Part shown: positions 12,290-21,424 of the stretch, in pieces | How positions within the stretch are numbered: position 1 is the first letter of the stretch | Layout: each line of letters begins with the position of its first letter | NCBI RefSeq assembly: GCF_000425065.1 | Contig: NZ_AULB01000012.1 | Location: forward strand, 1-64,000 | Length of the DNA: 64,000 bases | Direction of reading: 5' to 3' | DNA from: Actinomadura rifamycini DSM 43936 | GTDB taxonomy: Bacteria; Actinomycetota; Actinomycetes; Streptosporangiales; Streptosporangiaceae | Made by a program: the position numbers and the translations under genes | The notes under the pieces: model-generated | Database searches by the model: none | What the model saw: the letters and a program-made list of their open reading frames with translations, nothing else | What the model was told of the DNA's origin: nothing

Positions 12290-13309
12290 TTGACACCGGA
12301 CCATCTCCGGCGCAGGCGCGCCCCCCGTACCGGGGCGGCGTCCGCCGCCGCGGCGACGATGTTGCTGATCACCCTCGGTTCGACCGCGCCCGCGGCGCAC
12401 GCGGACCCGTCCCCGCCGCCGTCCGGCTCCCCGAGCCCCCTCCCGACGACGGTGGACGGGCTGAAGAAGGAGCTCGACAAGCTGCAGGAAGAGGCGGAGA
12501 TCCTCACCGAGCAGTACAACAAGACCCGCGTCGAGCTGAAAGCGGCGAAGAAGGCCGAGCAGGACGCCGCGCGGAAGGCCGCGGCGCTGCGGGCGCGGGC
12601 CGAACCGGCCCGGCAGCGGCTCGGCGAGATCGCCGCCGCGAACTACAAGGGCGGCCGCCCGGACGTCCTGTTCATGATCGACGGGACGGCGGAGGGGCTC
12701 GCCGCGTCCGCCTACCTGGCGCAGCGCCAGGTGGACACCGTCGCGGCCCTGGAGAAGCAGGTCGCGCAGGCCGAGGCGGCCGAGAAGGCCGCGCACGCCA
12801 AGACCGCCGAGGTCGAGAAGGCCGCCAAGGCGTCCGAGGAGGCCCGCGGACGCGCCAAGGCCAAGGTCGACGAGGTCCTCAAGCGGCTCGAGAAGCTCAC
12901 CACCACCAACGCCTACAGCCCCCGCACCGGCCTCAAGGCCGCCGTGAAGGGCACCGGCCTGCCCGCCGAGATGGCCCGCAAGGCCGTCGGCAAGCTCGGC
13001 GCCCCGTACGTGTGGGCCGCCGCCGGGCCGAGCAGCTTCGACTGCTCCGGGCTGGTCGTCTGGGCGTACGCGCAGGTCGGCAAGTCCGGCCTGCCGCACT
13101 ACACCGGGGCGCTGTACGGGCTCGGCACCAAGGTGTCGCGGAACGAGCTGCGCTCCGGCGACCTCGTGTACTTCGGCGGCAACCTGCACCACATGGGGAT
13201 CTACCTCAGCGACGGCAAGTACCTGCACGCGCCGCAGACCGGAGATGTGGTGAAGATCTCCCGCCTGTCGGAGCGCTCCGACTACGCGGGCGCCAACCGG
13301 ATCGGCTGA
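12290..13309 (+). CDS. Secreted NlpC/P60 (C40) peptidoglycan hydrolase
   Basis: 339 residues from TTG at 12290, chosen because GAGAGGAG precedes it by nine bases; an in-frame ATG at 12242 lacks such a site. An Arg-rich n-region then a hydrophobic stretch ending near APAAHA is a signal peptide. Residues ~50-195 are a Lys/Glu/Ala-rich coiled coil typical of RipA/Cwlp-like hydrolases. The C-terminal ~120 residues are NlpC/P60, with the nucleophile in SFDCSGLVVWAY and a histidine in HHMGIYL. The enzyme should cut stem peptides outside the membrane during division or growth. In related proteins the coiled coil usually keeps the catalytic domain inhibited. Confidence 0.9.
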   Translation: MTPDHLRRRRAPRTGAASAAAATMLLITLGSTAPAAHADPSPPPSGSPSPLPTTVDGLKKELDKLQEEAEILTEQYNKTRVELKAAKKAEQDAARKAAALRARAEPARQRLGEIAAANYKGGRPDVLFMIDGTAEGLAASAYLAQRQVDTVAALEKQVAQAEAAEKAAHAKTAEVEKAAKASEEARGRAKAKVDEVLKRLEKLTTTNAYSPRTGLKAAVKGTGLPAEMARKAVGKLGAPYVWAAAGPSSFDCSGLVVWAYAQVGKSGLPHYTGALYGLGTKVSRNELRSGDLVYFGGNLHHMGIYLSDGKYLHAPQTGDVVKISRLSERSDYAGANRIG

Positions 13310-13318
13310 CGCCGCCCC

Positions 13319-13693
<375 letters not shown>

Positions 13694-13727
13694 GATCAGG
13701 TCGATGGGAACCAGCCCCTTCCTCGTC

Positions 13728-14564
13728 TCACTCTGAGACGGCCGCCTCGGCCCGGCCGGTTCCGCCCGCCGCGCCGTCCGCCGCGCCGTCCGCCGCGTCC
13801 GCCGTCCCGTCGGGCGCGGCGGCGTCCCCGCGGACGTCCGCGACGAGCCGCACCGCGTCCCGGACGATCTCCTCCAGGTGGTCGCCGTGGGCGCCGCGCC
13901 AGTACACCTGCCCGCACCGCTCGCACCGTCCGTAGACGTCGTAGCTGCGGCGCGTGCCCGCCTCCAGCTCCCGCTCGATCTCGGTCTTGTCGACCGCGAC
14001 GAGCCCGCCGTTGCAGGCGGTGCAGCGCGTCCACGGCCTCAGCGCGGGCGCGAACCGCTCGAGCATGTCGCGGAGCTGGTCGTCCGGCCGGGAACCGCGG
14101 ACGTACGCGCCGAACCACAGCGCGCGGCGGCGCAGCAGCCCCCGGTCCTGGGTCAACAGGACGCGCCCCTCCTCGTTGGCCTGCACGACGAGGGCGGGGT
14201 CGTCCATGTCGTTGTGGTAGGCGGTGTCGAGGCCGAGCAGCCGCATCCGGCGCGCCAGCGTGCCGAGGTGCACGTCCAGCAGGAAGCGCGGCGCGACCTG
14301 GGCGGGCTCCAGCGGCACCGGCTGCGGGCGCGGCACGGCGCCGACCAGCACCTCGTCGCCGTCCCGCGGGCGGAACGCGGCGTCGACCGGCTCGCCGCCG
14401 ACGGTCATGGGCCCGACCTCGGGCAGCGGCACGCCGAGCGACTCCACCAGGTGCCCCAGCGTCGACGTCCCGTCGTACGGGACGCGCCGGACCGGCTCGC
14501 GCCGGGCGGCGGGCAGGAACATCAGCAGTTCGTCGGCGACTCGGATCGTTATCTCGGCGTCCAC
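13728..14564 (-). CDS. Mut7-C RNase-domain protein with N-terminal ubiquitin-like fold
   Basis: 278 residues. Residues 1-85 look like a ThiS/MoaD-type beta-grasp domain (ITIRVADELL to DEVLVGAVPRP). Residues ~92-245 are the Mut7-C region: a PIN-like RNase half (FLLDVHLGTLARRMRLLG, LLTQDRGLLRR) and a four-Cys zinc site (CTACNGG and CERCGQ). The last ~30 residues are Asp/Ala/Gly-rich. This two-domain architecture is known in actinobacteria, but its RNA target is unknown. The ATG at 14564 gives a full-length protein. The acidic tail after the conserved core is probably disordered. Confidence 0.85.
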   Translation of the reverse strand: MDAEITIRVADELLMFLPAARREPVRRVPYDGTSTLGHLVESLGVPLPEVGPMTVGGEPVDAAFRPRDGDEVLVGAVPRPQPVPLEPAQVAPRFLLDVHLGTLARRMRLLGLDTAYHNDMDDPALVVQANEEGRVLLTQDRGLLRRRALWFGAYVRGSRPDDQLRDMLERFAPALRPWTRCTACNGGLVAVDKTEIERELEAGTRRSYDVYGRCERCGQVYWRGAHGDHLEEIVRDAVRLVADVRGDAAAPDGTADAADGAADGAAGGTGRAEAAVSE

Positions 14565-14621
14565 GCGGTCAGCATGCCACGCGGCACCCCCGTTTCCTTC
14601 CGGAATATCCGGCGCCGCGTC

Positions 14622-15671
14622 CTACTCCTGCGCGGCCGCCTGGAGCTGCCGCTGCAGTTCCGGCTTCGCCAGCGGGCGCGTCGAGCCGATCCAGTCCGAC
14701 CGCTCGTACGACTGGACGGCGATCGCGGGCACGCACGTCGAGCACCGCGCGACGATCATCTTGCCCTTCGAGATCACCATCCCGACGTGCCCCGGATTGT
14801 CCGCGGACGTCCCCGGCCCCGAGTTGAAGAACACGAGGTCGCCCGGCTGCTCGTCGCCCTTCCCGACCTTCTTGCCGAACGGCCACTGCTGGAACGTCGT
14901 CCGCGGGATCGACAGCCCCACCTGCCGGTACGCCGCCTGGATCAGGCTGGAGCAGTCCCAGGCGTCCGGCCCGTTCGCGCCGAACACGTACGGCTTGCCG
15001 CGCTGCGCCATCGCGAACTCGATGATCTCCTTGACGACGCCGTCGAGCCCGGCGGGCAGCTCGTTGTCCTCGCAGTTCACGCCGTTGCTCTGCACGACCT
15101 CGAAGTTCCCGCCGGCGTACTTCCCGGCCCAGTCGAGGACGAGGTCCACGTAGTCCCACGAGTGGTTGTAGGCGAAGATCGCGTCCCGCATCCGGTCCGG
15201 CGCGCCGCTGGCCTTCAGGTACGCGGCGGCCGACGGGATCGCGTCCACCGGGTCGTACCGGTCCTTCTTCCCGTCGTCGTTGCCGTCGACCCCGTACGAC
15301 TTGAACGTCGCGGCGAGGAACTGCATCGGGCCGCCCGCGCCCGCGTAGTTCTCCCCGCTGCTGACGCCCGGCAGCGTCGACCGCCCGTGGTCGGTCTCGA
15401 CCTTGCCGACGCCCGCCAGGACGTTCCACGGGATCCCGTAGTCCTTGCCCGCCCGCCGGTACAGCTCGAGGAACGCGCCGGGGATCGCCTCCGCGTCGCG
15501 CGCAACGGCGGGCTGCGCCCCCGCGCCCGACGTGTCCGTGCACCGGGACCCCGCCCCGCCGCCGAACATGAACTGGCTCGCCCCGAACAACACCGGGACG
15601 AAGATCAGCGCGACGAACAGCAGGCCCGCAGTGCCGAGCGCGCCCGCGAACAGCAGCCGCCGGGCCGTCAT
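14622..15671 (-). CDS. Transglycosylase plus NlpC/P60 hydrolase of the secretion cluster (Orf14/TcpG-like)
   Basis: 349 residues, last in the 14.6-26.5 kb operon; its ATG overlaps the preceding stop (ATGA). An N-terminal hydrophobic anchor (about 8-30) is followed by a lytic-transglycosylase domain around 65-195, with the candidate catalytic Glu in GKVETDHGRST and the AGGPMQF motif. A C40 domain follows at about 215-335, with the nucleophile in AWDCSSLIQ and His in GHVGMVIS. The two-domain design is that of the wall hydrolases of Gram-positive conjugation systems (Tn916 Orf14, pCW3 TcpG), which open the wall for the transfer channel. Position after VirB4 and VirB6-like genes supports that reading. 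Confidence 0.88.
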   Translation of the reverse strand: MTARRLLFAGALGTAGLLFVALIFVPVLFGASQFMFGGGAGSRCTDTSGAGAQPAVARDAEAIPGAFLELYRRAGKDYGIPWNVLAGVGKVETDHGRSTLPGVSSGENYAGAGGPMQFLAATFKSYGVDGNDDGKKDRYDPVDAIPSAAAYLKASGAPDRMRDAIFAYNHSWDYVDLVLDWAGKYAGGNFEVVQSNGVNCEDNELPAGLDGVVKEIIEFAMAQRGKPYVFGANGPDAWDCSSLIQAAYRQVGLSIPRTTFQQWPFGKKVGKGDEQPGDLVFFNSGPGTSADNPGHVGMVISKGKMIVARCSTCVPAIAVQSYERSDWIGSTRPLAKPELQRQLQAAAQE

Positions 15672-16306
15672 CCCGTGTCACCCTCCTGACCGGCGTCCGC
15701 CGGTTCGAACGCGTACACCCGCAGCGATCCGCCGTCCCGCACCACCGTCACCGCCCACCGCTTGTTCTCGCCGGTCTCCTTGCCCCCCGCGGTGACCGTC
15801 TGCGTGCCGGTCACCAGAAAGATGATCGAGTTGTCGCCGATGTCGCGGACCCGGTCGAGCGACGCCGTCCCGGTCGCGACCGTCCGGTCCTGCCGCCGCT
15901 GCGCGACGAGCCCCGCCGAGGCGTGCGCCCGCGCCAGCTCGCCGCGCAGCTGCTCGGTGACCAGCGGCGACAGCCGCTCGTCGTACTTCCGCGGTTCCTC
16001 GTCGTACCGGTACGTCGCGTACGCGGCCACGAACTTCTGCGCCACCTCGGCGGCCGTCGCGAACTCCGCCCGGGAGAACGGCAGCAGCCGGTAGAGGTCG
16101 AAGTCGTCCGGGTTCACCGCCGTCCGGATGCCCGGCGGCGGCGACGCGGGCCCGGACGGCGCGGGCGCCGCGGCCGTCGGCGCGCCGTCCGGCTCGCCGG
16201 TCGCCCGCTCGGGCCCGGCGACCGTCAGGTACACGCCGACCGCGGCGAGCACCGCCACCAGCCCCGCGAAGACGATCTTGCGTTGCCGATCGTCGAGGTT
16301 CATCAC
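15668..16306 (-). CDS. Membrane-anchored VirB8/TcpC-like protein
   Basis: 212 residues with a single N-terminal membrane helix (IVFAGLVAVLAAVGVYLTVA), a Pro/Ala-rich linker to about residue 60, then an NTF2-like extracytoplasmic domain (AEVAQKFVAAYATYRYDEEP to the C-terminus). This pattern fits a VirB8-type or TcpC-type scaffold protein, though similarity is by architecture rather than a sharp motif. Both ends overlap neighbours by four bases, so it is tightly coupled to the VirB6-like gene and the wall hydrolase. A second protein of this type (TcpC) begins the same operon at 26492; having two could mean a hetero-oligomeric channel. Confidence 0.7.
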   Translation of the reverse strand: MMNLDDRQRKIVFAGLVAVLAAVGVYLTVAGPERATGEPDGAPTAAAPAPSGPASPPPGIRTAVNPDDFDLYRLLPFSRAEFATAAEVAQKFVAAYATYRYDEEPRKYDERLSPLVTEQLRGELARAHASAGLVAQRRQDRTVATGTASLDRVRDIGDNSIIFLVTGTQTVTAGGKETGENKRWAVTVVRDGGSLRVYAFEPADAGQEGDTG

Positions 16307-18771
16307 TCGTCCCGGCCCGGCTCACCGGACGAGCCCCCGGCCGGACGCAGCCAGAACGGCAGCGGCGGCTCGTCGCCGGGCGAGCGCCGGCCCCAGAGCG
16401 GCGGCGGCGCCTGCCGGCCGCCCCCGCCACCGGACCCACCGGACCCGCCGGAGCCGCCGGGCGCCGGGGCGGCGCCACCGCCGCCCGCGCCGGCGCGCGG
16501 CCTGGGCACGTTCGACGCCGGGTCGCCGCCGGACCGCCCCGGCCCGGAGCGTCCCGAACCGCCGCCGGACCCGCCGGAGGCGCGGGAGGGCGCGGAACCG
16601 CCGCCTGTGCCCCCGCCGCCGCGCTGCGGGGCGCCGCCCGACCGTCCGCCGCCGGCGAACCAGCCGCCGCCACCGCCGGACCCGCCGCCGTTGCCACCGC
16701 CGCCGCCGTTGCCGGAGCCGGTGCCGCCGCCCGTCCACGAGGTCGGGCGCGGAGTGCCCCGCCCGGCGCCGCCGCCGTCCGAACCGCCGCCGTCCGAGCG
16801 TCCGCGCGTCCCGGACACGCCGCCGCCGCGCGCCGCGATCAGGCCGCCCGCACCGCCTCCCGAGCCGCCGCCCGCGTCGGACCCGCCCGCCGCGGGCGCG
16901 TCGCGTCCCGCGCGGGACGGCAGGTTCAGCGGGGGCGCGCCGCGCCGCGACCGTCCCGGCGCCGTCCCGGCGCCGCGCGGCTTCGCCGCCAGCACCGGCG
17001 CCTCCTCCGGCGACGCGCCCTCGCCCGCGCCGGGGCCCGTGCCGCCCGCGCGGCGATCGGTCAGCGTGCCGGTGGCGGCCTGCCCGTCGGCGCCCTGCGC
17101 CACGGCCGCGCCGTTCTCCGCGGCGGCGTCCTTGCCGCGGCGGCCGCCCAGCCGGTACCCGGCCGCGCCCGGCACCACCGCGCCCGCGACCGCCGTCGTG
17201 CTCTTGCGCGCCTCCGCGACCGACTTGTCCAGCTGCGCCTCGCTCTTGTCGCGCGACCCCACCGCCGAGTAGCCGACCGCCGAGAACAGATGCTGGAACG
17301 GTTTGCGGTACACGAACGCGGCGCCCGTCACCAGCGCGATGAGCAGCACCTGCAAGCCCCACGGCAGCGTCTCGCCGAGGATCAGCCCGTACGCCCACAG
17401 CAGCAGCGACAGCACCCCGATGAGGGCCGCCTGCTTCAGCAGCATGGACAGCAGCAACTCGAGCCAGCGGACCGCGATCACCCGCCCGATGCCCGGATGG
17501 ATCCCGATCCCGAGGAAGATCGGCCCCGCCACCAGCAACAGCAGGAACGCGATCTTCACCACGATCAGCGCGATCGCGATGACCAGGATCAGCAGCCCCG
17601 CGACCAGCGCCGCGAACAGCGCCCCGAACGCCACCGCCAGCCGGTTCTGCCAGTTCTTGCCCTGGAACAGCGAATAGGTCTCGGGATGCTCTTCCTTGAT
17701 GTTGGAGGCGACGTCCTTGTAGGCGTCGGCCTTCGCCTCCATGTCGACGTCCTCGGAGCCGTGCGTCTCCGGCAGCCCCACCGCCTGCGACCACAGCAGC
17801 CTGTCGGCGTTGTCCTTGACGATCTCCGCGTCCGGGTCCGTCGTGCCGAACTCGCCCTGCAGCCACGGTTTGCAGACGAGCGCCACCCACAGCTTGTTCG
17901 CGTTGCGCGTCGTCGCGTCCAGGTCGGCCGACTCGGCCGGATCCGGTTGCCCCTCCGGGCGCGGGATGCACTCCCCGCCCCGCGTGTCGCTCTGCGGCAG
18001 CGCCGCGTTGAACGCCGCGCTCGTCGCCTCCGACACCTTCGTCCCGAGCGTGGTGAAGTCCGCGGGCCGCGCGATCAGCCAGATCAGCGCCACCATCGCG
18101 GCGACCATCCACACGACGCCCTCGGTCACCTTGCTGGCGCGCCGCCGGACCAGGCCCCACCACGCGAGCCACATCGCACCGAGGATGACCACCCACGACC
18201 AGTACCGGGCGTTGAACGTCTCGCCGACGCCGCTGATGACGTCGTCCACCGTGCCCTTCAGCCAGCTCAGCAGCGACTCGGACGCCGCCGACTGGTACAC
18301 GCTGATCGTCGTCCGGTCGATCGCCCGGACCAGCGTGAACGTGGTGTTGGCGAGGGCGTTGCCCATCATCGCCATCGCGTCCGAGCAGCCCATGTCGACC
18401 GCGTACCAGGTCTGGCCCGCGGTGCCGTACCGGTCGTAGTACGTCAGGTCCTCGGCGGACGTCTTCTGGAGCTGCTCGCTGGGGTAGCCGGGCGGCTTGA
18501 TGAGCCCGTCCGCGCCCGTCCCGTACTGCTCGGGCGCGGGGTTGTCGGCGGGACGGCAGGAGTCGTTGACGCTGGGGAGGGGAATCGCCGACGCGGTCGG
18601 CGTCATGGGGCTCAGCATCAGCAGCGCCATGATCGTGAGCAGCACCGCGGAGCGGCGGGTGCGCGGACGGCGGCGCGTGCGACGCCGCCGCCTGCCGTCC
18701 GGGACGGACGGGTCGAGCCCCGCCTCCGGTGAACGCTGCAGGCGGGACGTCCGGTGGCGGGGCGGGTTCAT
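16303..18771 (-). CDS. VirB6/TrbL-like polytopic membrane protein
   Basis: 822 residues from ATG 18771, which overlaps the VirB4 stop; extending upstream to 18855 adds only an Arg-rich stretch. An Arg-rich n-region and hydrophobic core ending near TASA suggest a signal peptide. A ~150-residue external segment is followed by about six to eight membrane helices between residues ~165 and ~490, including long runs such as LLILVIAIALIVVKIAFLLL. The last ~280 residues are Gly/Ser/Pro/Arg-rich low complexity. The arrangement matches the pore-forming TrbL/VirB6 (Tn916 Orf15) component of type IV secretion. The disordered cytoplasmic tail is unusually long. Confidence 0.8.
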   Translation of the reverse strand: MNPPRHRTSRLQRSPEAGLDPSVPDGRRRRRTRRRPRTRRSAVLLTIMALLMLSPMTPTASAIPLPSVNDSCRPADNPAPEQYGTGADGLIKPPGYPSEQLQKTSAEDLTYYDRYGTAGQTWYAVDMGCSDAMAMMGNALANTTFTLVRAIDRTTISVYQSAASESLLSWLKGTVDDVISGVGETFNARYWSWVVILGAMWLAWWGLVRRRASKVTEGVVWMVAAMVALIWLIARPADFTTLGTKVSEATSAAFNAALPQSDTRGGECIPRPEGQPDPAESADLDATTRNANKLWVALVCKPWLQGEFGTTDPDAEIVKDNADRLLWSQAVGLPETHGSEDVDMEAKADAYKDVASNIKEEHPETYSLFQGKNWQNRLAVAFGALFAALVAGLLILVIAIALIVVKIAFLLLLVAGPIFLGIGIHPGIGRVIAVRWLELLLSMLLKQAALIGVLSLLLWAYGLILGETLPWGLQVLLIALVTGAAFVYRKPFQHLFSAVGYSAVGSRDKSEAQLDKSVAEARKSTTAVAGAVVPGAAGYRLGGRRGKDAAAENGAAVAQGADGQAATGTLTDRRAGGTGPGAGEGASPEEAPVLAAKPRGAGTAPGRSRRGAPPLNLPSRAGRDAPAAGGSDAGGGSGGGAGGLIAARGGGVSGTRGRSDGGGSDGGGAGRGTPRPTSWTGGGTGSGNGGGGGNGGGSGGGGGWFAGGGRSGGAPQRGGGGTGGGSAPSRASGGSGGGSGRSGPGRSGGDPASNVPRPRAGAGGGGAAPAPGGSGGSGGSGGGGGRQAPPPLWGRRSPGDEPPLPFWLRPAGGSSGEPGRDE

Positions 18772-21254
18772 CGACCGACCTCCTCGGTCTCGGCCCCCGC
18801 GACGGTGAGTTCGGACGACCACGGTCTGGACCGGGTCGGGTTGGTGTCCAGCCAACGCTGCAGTTCCTCGGAGATCAGGTCGACGCCGATGCGTCCCGCA
18901 CGGCCGTCGAGGTCACGGAAGATGCATTCGCCGTTGCCGAGGTTGCGGAGCACGGCCTTGTGCTCGTCGGACGCCTCCACCCCGAGAAGCGCCATGACGT
19001 TGCCGACCTCCACCCGCTCGGTGGAGCGGAAGGAGAACACCGAGGACAGGCAGTTCGTCACCTGCTCGTTCAGCAGGTCCCCCGCGTTCTGGGAGACCAG
19101 GATCAGGGCGGTGTTGCGGGACCGGCCCATCCGCGACACCTCGGGGATCAGCTTGGCCCCCTCGGGCGTCGCGGTGACGGCCCACGCCTCGTCCAGGAAG
19201 ATCGCCTTCGGCAGCCGCCGGTCCAGGCCGTGCATGAGCCGCCGCGCGAACTGCGACACCAGGTACATCAGCGCGACCGACAGCCGCTGCTCGTAGGAGT
19301 AGTCCTCCCGCGCGATCGTGACGTCCGGCAGCGTGAGGCCGCCGAGGGTGAACACCGTCGTCCAGCCCTCGGTGTCGATGCGCTCGCCGCCGGACGGGTC
19401 GAAGCACAGCCGCGCCAGCCGCATCTCCGACATCGACCGCAGCACCGCCCCGAGGTTCTTCGACGCCGGGTCGTCCGACGCCTCCAGGTGGTCCACGACC
19501 CGGCCGAGGGACGGCCGCTCCCCGTTCGCGACCGCGCCGACCGCCTGGATCATCGCGGACTCGCGCTCCTCCGACATGCGCGGCAGCAGCAGCCGGAGCG
19601 TCTCGGTCGCCATCGTCTTCTTCGCCGCGAGGTCGTCGCCGAACGAGAACGGGTCGAGCAGGCCGGGCGCCGCCGACCCCAGCGGCAGGATCCGCGCCCG
19701 GCGGCCCCGCGCCTTCAGCAGCTCGACGAGCGTCTCCGCATCGCCCTTCGGGTCGATCGCCGCGACCGTCACCCCGCGCAGCGCCATCTGGTAGATGAGC
19801 AGCAGCGCCAGCGTCGTCTTGCCGCCGCCGGGCTCGCCGGTGATCGCGACGGCGGTCGGACGGTTCCGGGCCGCCGCGACCAGCGGGTCGAAGTGGACGA
19901 TCGACCGCGCCCGTCCCAGCGTCTCCCCGACGTACGGGCCGATCCAGCCCTCCTGCGCGTCGTCCGGACGGTCGCCGAGGTCGACGGTCGCGACGGGCAT
20001 GCCGCCCGCGATCGTCCGCAGGGGCTGCCGCTGCGCGTACGCGTTCAGCCGGATCCGGTCGCCGGGCAGCGACTCCAGGAACAGGGAGAACTGGTCGCCG
20101 GTCGAGTTGACGACGTCGATGCCGATGTCGCGGTAGTGCTCCACCACCGCGTCGACCCGCTGCGCCAGCAGGTCCTCGGTGGGCGCCGACACGATCAGCC
20201 GGTGCCACCCGTACACGAACGGCAGCCGCTCCTTGGTGATGCCGTGCTCCAGCATCCGCGCCGCGTCGATCTGCTCCGCCAGCGCGATCGGCGCCTCCGC
20301 GCCCGCCTCCCGGATGTGCTGGTCCATGTCCCGGGCGTGGGCGAGCTTCCGCGAGACGTCCTTGGACGCCTTCGCCGGCGGGATCAGCTTCATCCGCGCG
20401 CTGATCTCGACGGGGAACGGCAGCGCGTCCGCGTAGTGGAGCCACGGCTCGCCGTCCGGGAACGGCATCAGGTCGGGGAACCGCGCGAACGACAGGTACG
20501 CGACGTACGACGCGGCCGTCGCGCCGCGCCCCGCGCCGTGGTTCGGCTGCTCCACCCGCAGGTAGGAGCGGCCGTTGTGGATCGCGCCCTCCACCAGCGA
20601 CTCGATCTCGCCCTTGCCCCACGTGCGCCGCGGCACCGCCGACGGCGGCGGGTCGGCGAGCGACCCCGTCACCGCGTGCTGGAACAGCCACGCCACCTCG
20701 GTCGAGGTGGCGTGCCGGGCGTAGAGGGCCGAACCGCCCAGCGCCCGTCCGATACGCTCGGCCTGCTCCGTCCAGCGCGCGATCTCCTTCTTGTCGACCG
20801 CGTCGTCGTGCACGCCGAGAGCGTTCTCGCTGCGCTTGTAGAAGCCGAGCAGCTGCGACAGGACTCCCCCGGACAGGTTCGCGCCCATCCCGCGCGGCCC
20901 CAGCCGCACCCCGAGGTAGACCTCCTTGGTCCAGAAGTCCTTGGCCCACACGTGGGCGTAGGTCTCCTCCAGGTACTCGCGCCACCCGGGGCCGCCGTCG
21001 GACGTCCGGTCCAGTGCGAGCGCCCACTCCGCGGCCGGGTACGTCCGGTGCGCGATCCGCAGGTGGACCTCCGCGTCCTGCATCCGGATGCCGGCGAGCG
21101 CGATCGTGACGTTGGTGGCGAGCGCCTCGCGCTCCTCCCCGGTGGTGAACTCGTACGACACCGTCGGCAACCGGAAGTACGCCCAGGCCGCGTTGTCGGT
21201 GAGCAGCACCCGGTCGTCGAAGTAGCGCACGGCCAGCCGGCTGGACTTGCTCAT
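18768..21254 (-). CDS. VirB4-type secretion ATPase (Orf16/TcpF-like)
   Basis: 828 residues. The N-terminal ~330 residues carry the TraC/VirB4 N-domain, the rest the motor: Walker A GEPGGGKTT near residues 472-480, and Walker B KAIFLDEAWAV near 680-690 followed by a SQNAGDLL motif. No membrane helix is obvious. VirB4 proteins energise assembly and transfer in type IV secretion at the cytoplasmic membrane. The ATG at 21254 overlaps the stop of the small upstream frame and has GGGAGG ahead of it. Its stop overlaps the VirB6-like start. Confidence 0.92.
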   Translation of the reverse strand: MSKSSRLAVRYFDDRVLLTDNAAWAYFRLPTVSYEFTTGEEREALATNVTIALAGIRMQDAEVHLRIAHRTYPAAEWALALDRTSDGGPGWREYLEETYAHVWAKDFWTKEVYLGVRLGPRGMGANLSGGVLSQLLGFYKRSENALGVHDDAVDKKEIARWTEQAERIGRALGGSALYARHATSTEVAWLFQHAVTGSLADPPPSAVPRRTWGKGEIESLVEGAIHNGRSYLRVEQPNHGAGRGATAASYVAYLSFARFPDLMPFPDGEPWLHYADALPFPVEISARMKLIPPAKASKDVSRKLAHARDMDQHIREAGAEAPIALAEQIDAARMLEHGITKERLPFVYGWHRLIVSAPTEDLLAQRVDAVVEHYRDIGIDVVNSTGDQFSLFLESLPGDRIRLNAYAQRQPLRTIAGGMPVATVDLGDRPDDAQEGWIGPYVGETLGRARSIVHFDPLVAAARNRPTAVAITGEPGGGKTTLALLLIYQMALRGVTVAAIDPKGDAETLVELLKARGRRARILPLGSAAPGLLDPFSFGDDLAAKKTMATETLRLLLPRMSEERESAMIQAVGAVANGERPSLGRVVDHLEASDDPASKNLGAVLRSMSEMRLARLCFDPSGGERIDTEGWTTVFTLGGLTLPDVTIAREDYSYEQRLSVALMYLVSQFARRLMHGLDRRLPKAIFLDEAWAVTATPEGAKLIPEVSRMGRSRNTALILVSQNAGDLLNEQVTNCLSSVFSFRSTERVEVGNVMALLGVEASDEHKAVLRNLGNGECIFRDLDGRAGRIGVDLISEELQRWLDTNPTRSRPWSSELTVAGAETEEVGR

Positions 21255-21424
21255 GCCGCCCTCCCGACCTCGGTCCCACCGACTGATTCTCCCGATCCGC
21301 GCCGTTCCGCGAAGGGATGCCGGAGAGAGTGTTCTTGGTCCGGGCGGTCAGCAACGTCAGTCGCCCCCGCCAGGGATGCCCGGCTCATGGCGGTCTCCGC
21401 TCGGTGCCCGCGCGGGGCGCTCAT
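21251..21424 (-). CDS. Possible 57-residue protein coupled to both neighbours
   Basis: The frame begins with an ATG overlapping the TcpE-ParA stop (ATGA at 21424-21421) and ends with a TGA overlapping the VirB4 ATG (21254-21251). AGGAGG lies seven bases before its ATG. The product is polar, charged and Gly/Ala/Arg-rich, with no membrane helix and no recognised family; an internal ATG at residue 13 could also initiate. Against it, third codon positions are less GC-rich than in neighbours, so it could be a coupling leader for VirB4 rather than a functional protein. It is the only explanation I see for this 166-base gap in an otherwise overlapping operon. Confidence 0.4.
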   Translation of the reverse strand: MSAPRGHRAETAMSRASLAGATDVADRPDQEHSLRHPFAERRGSGESVGGTEVGRAA

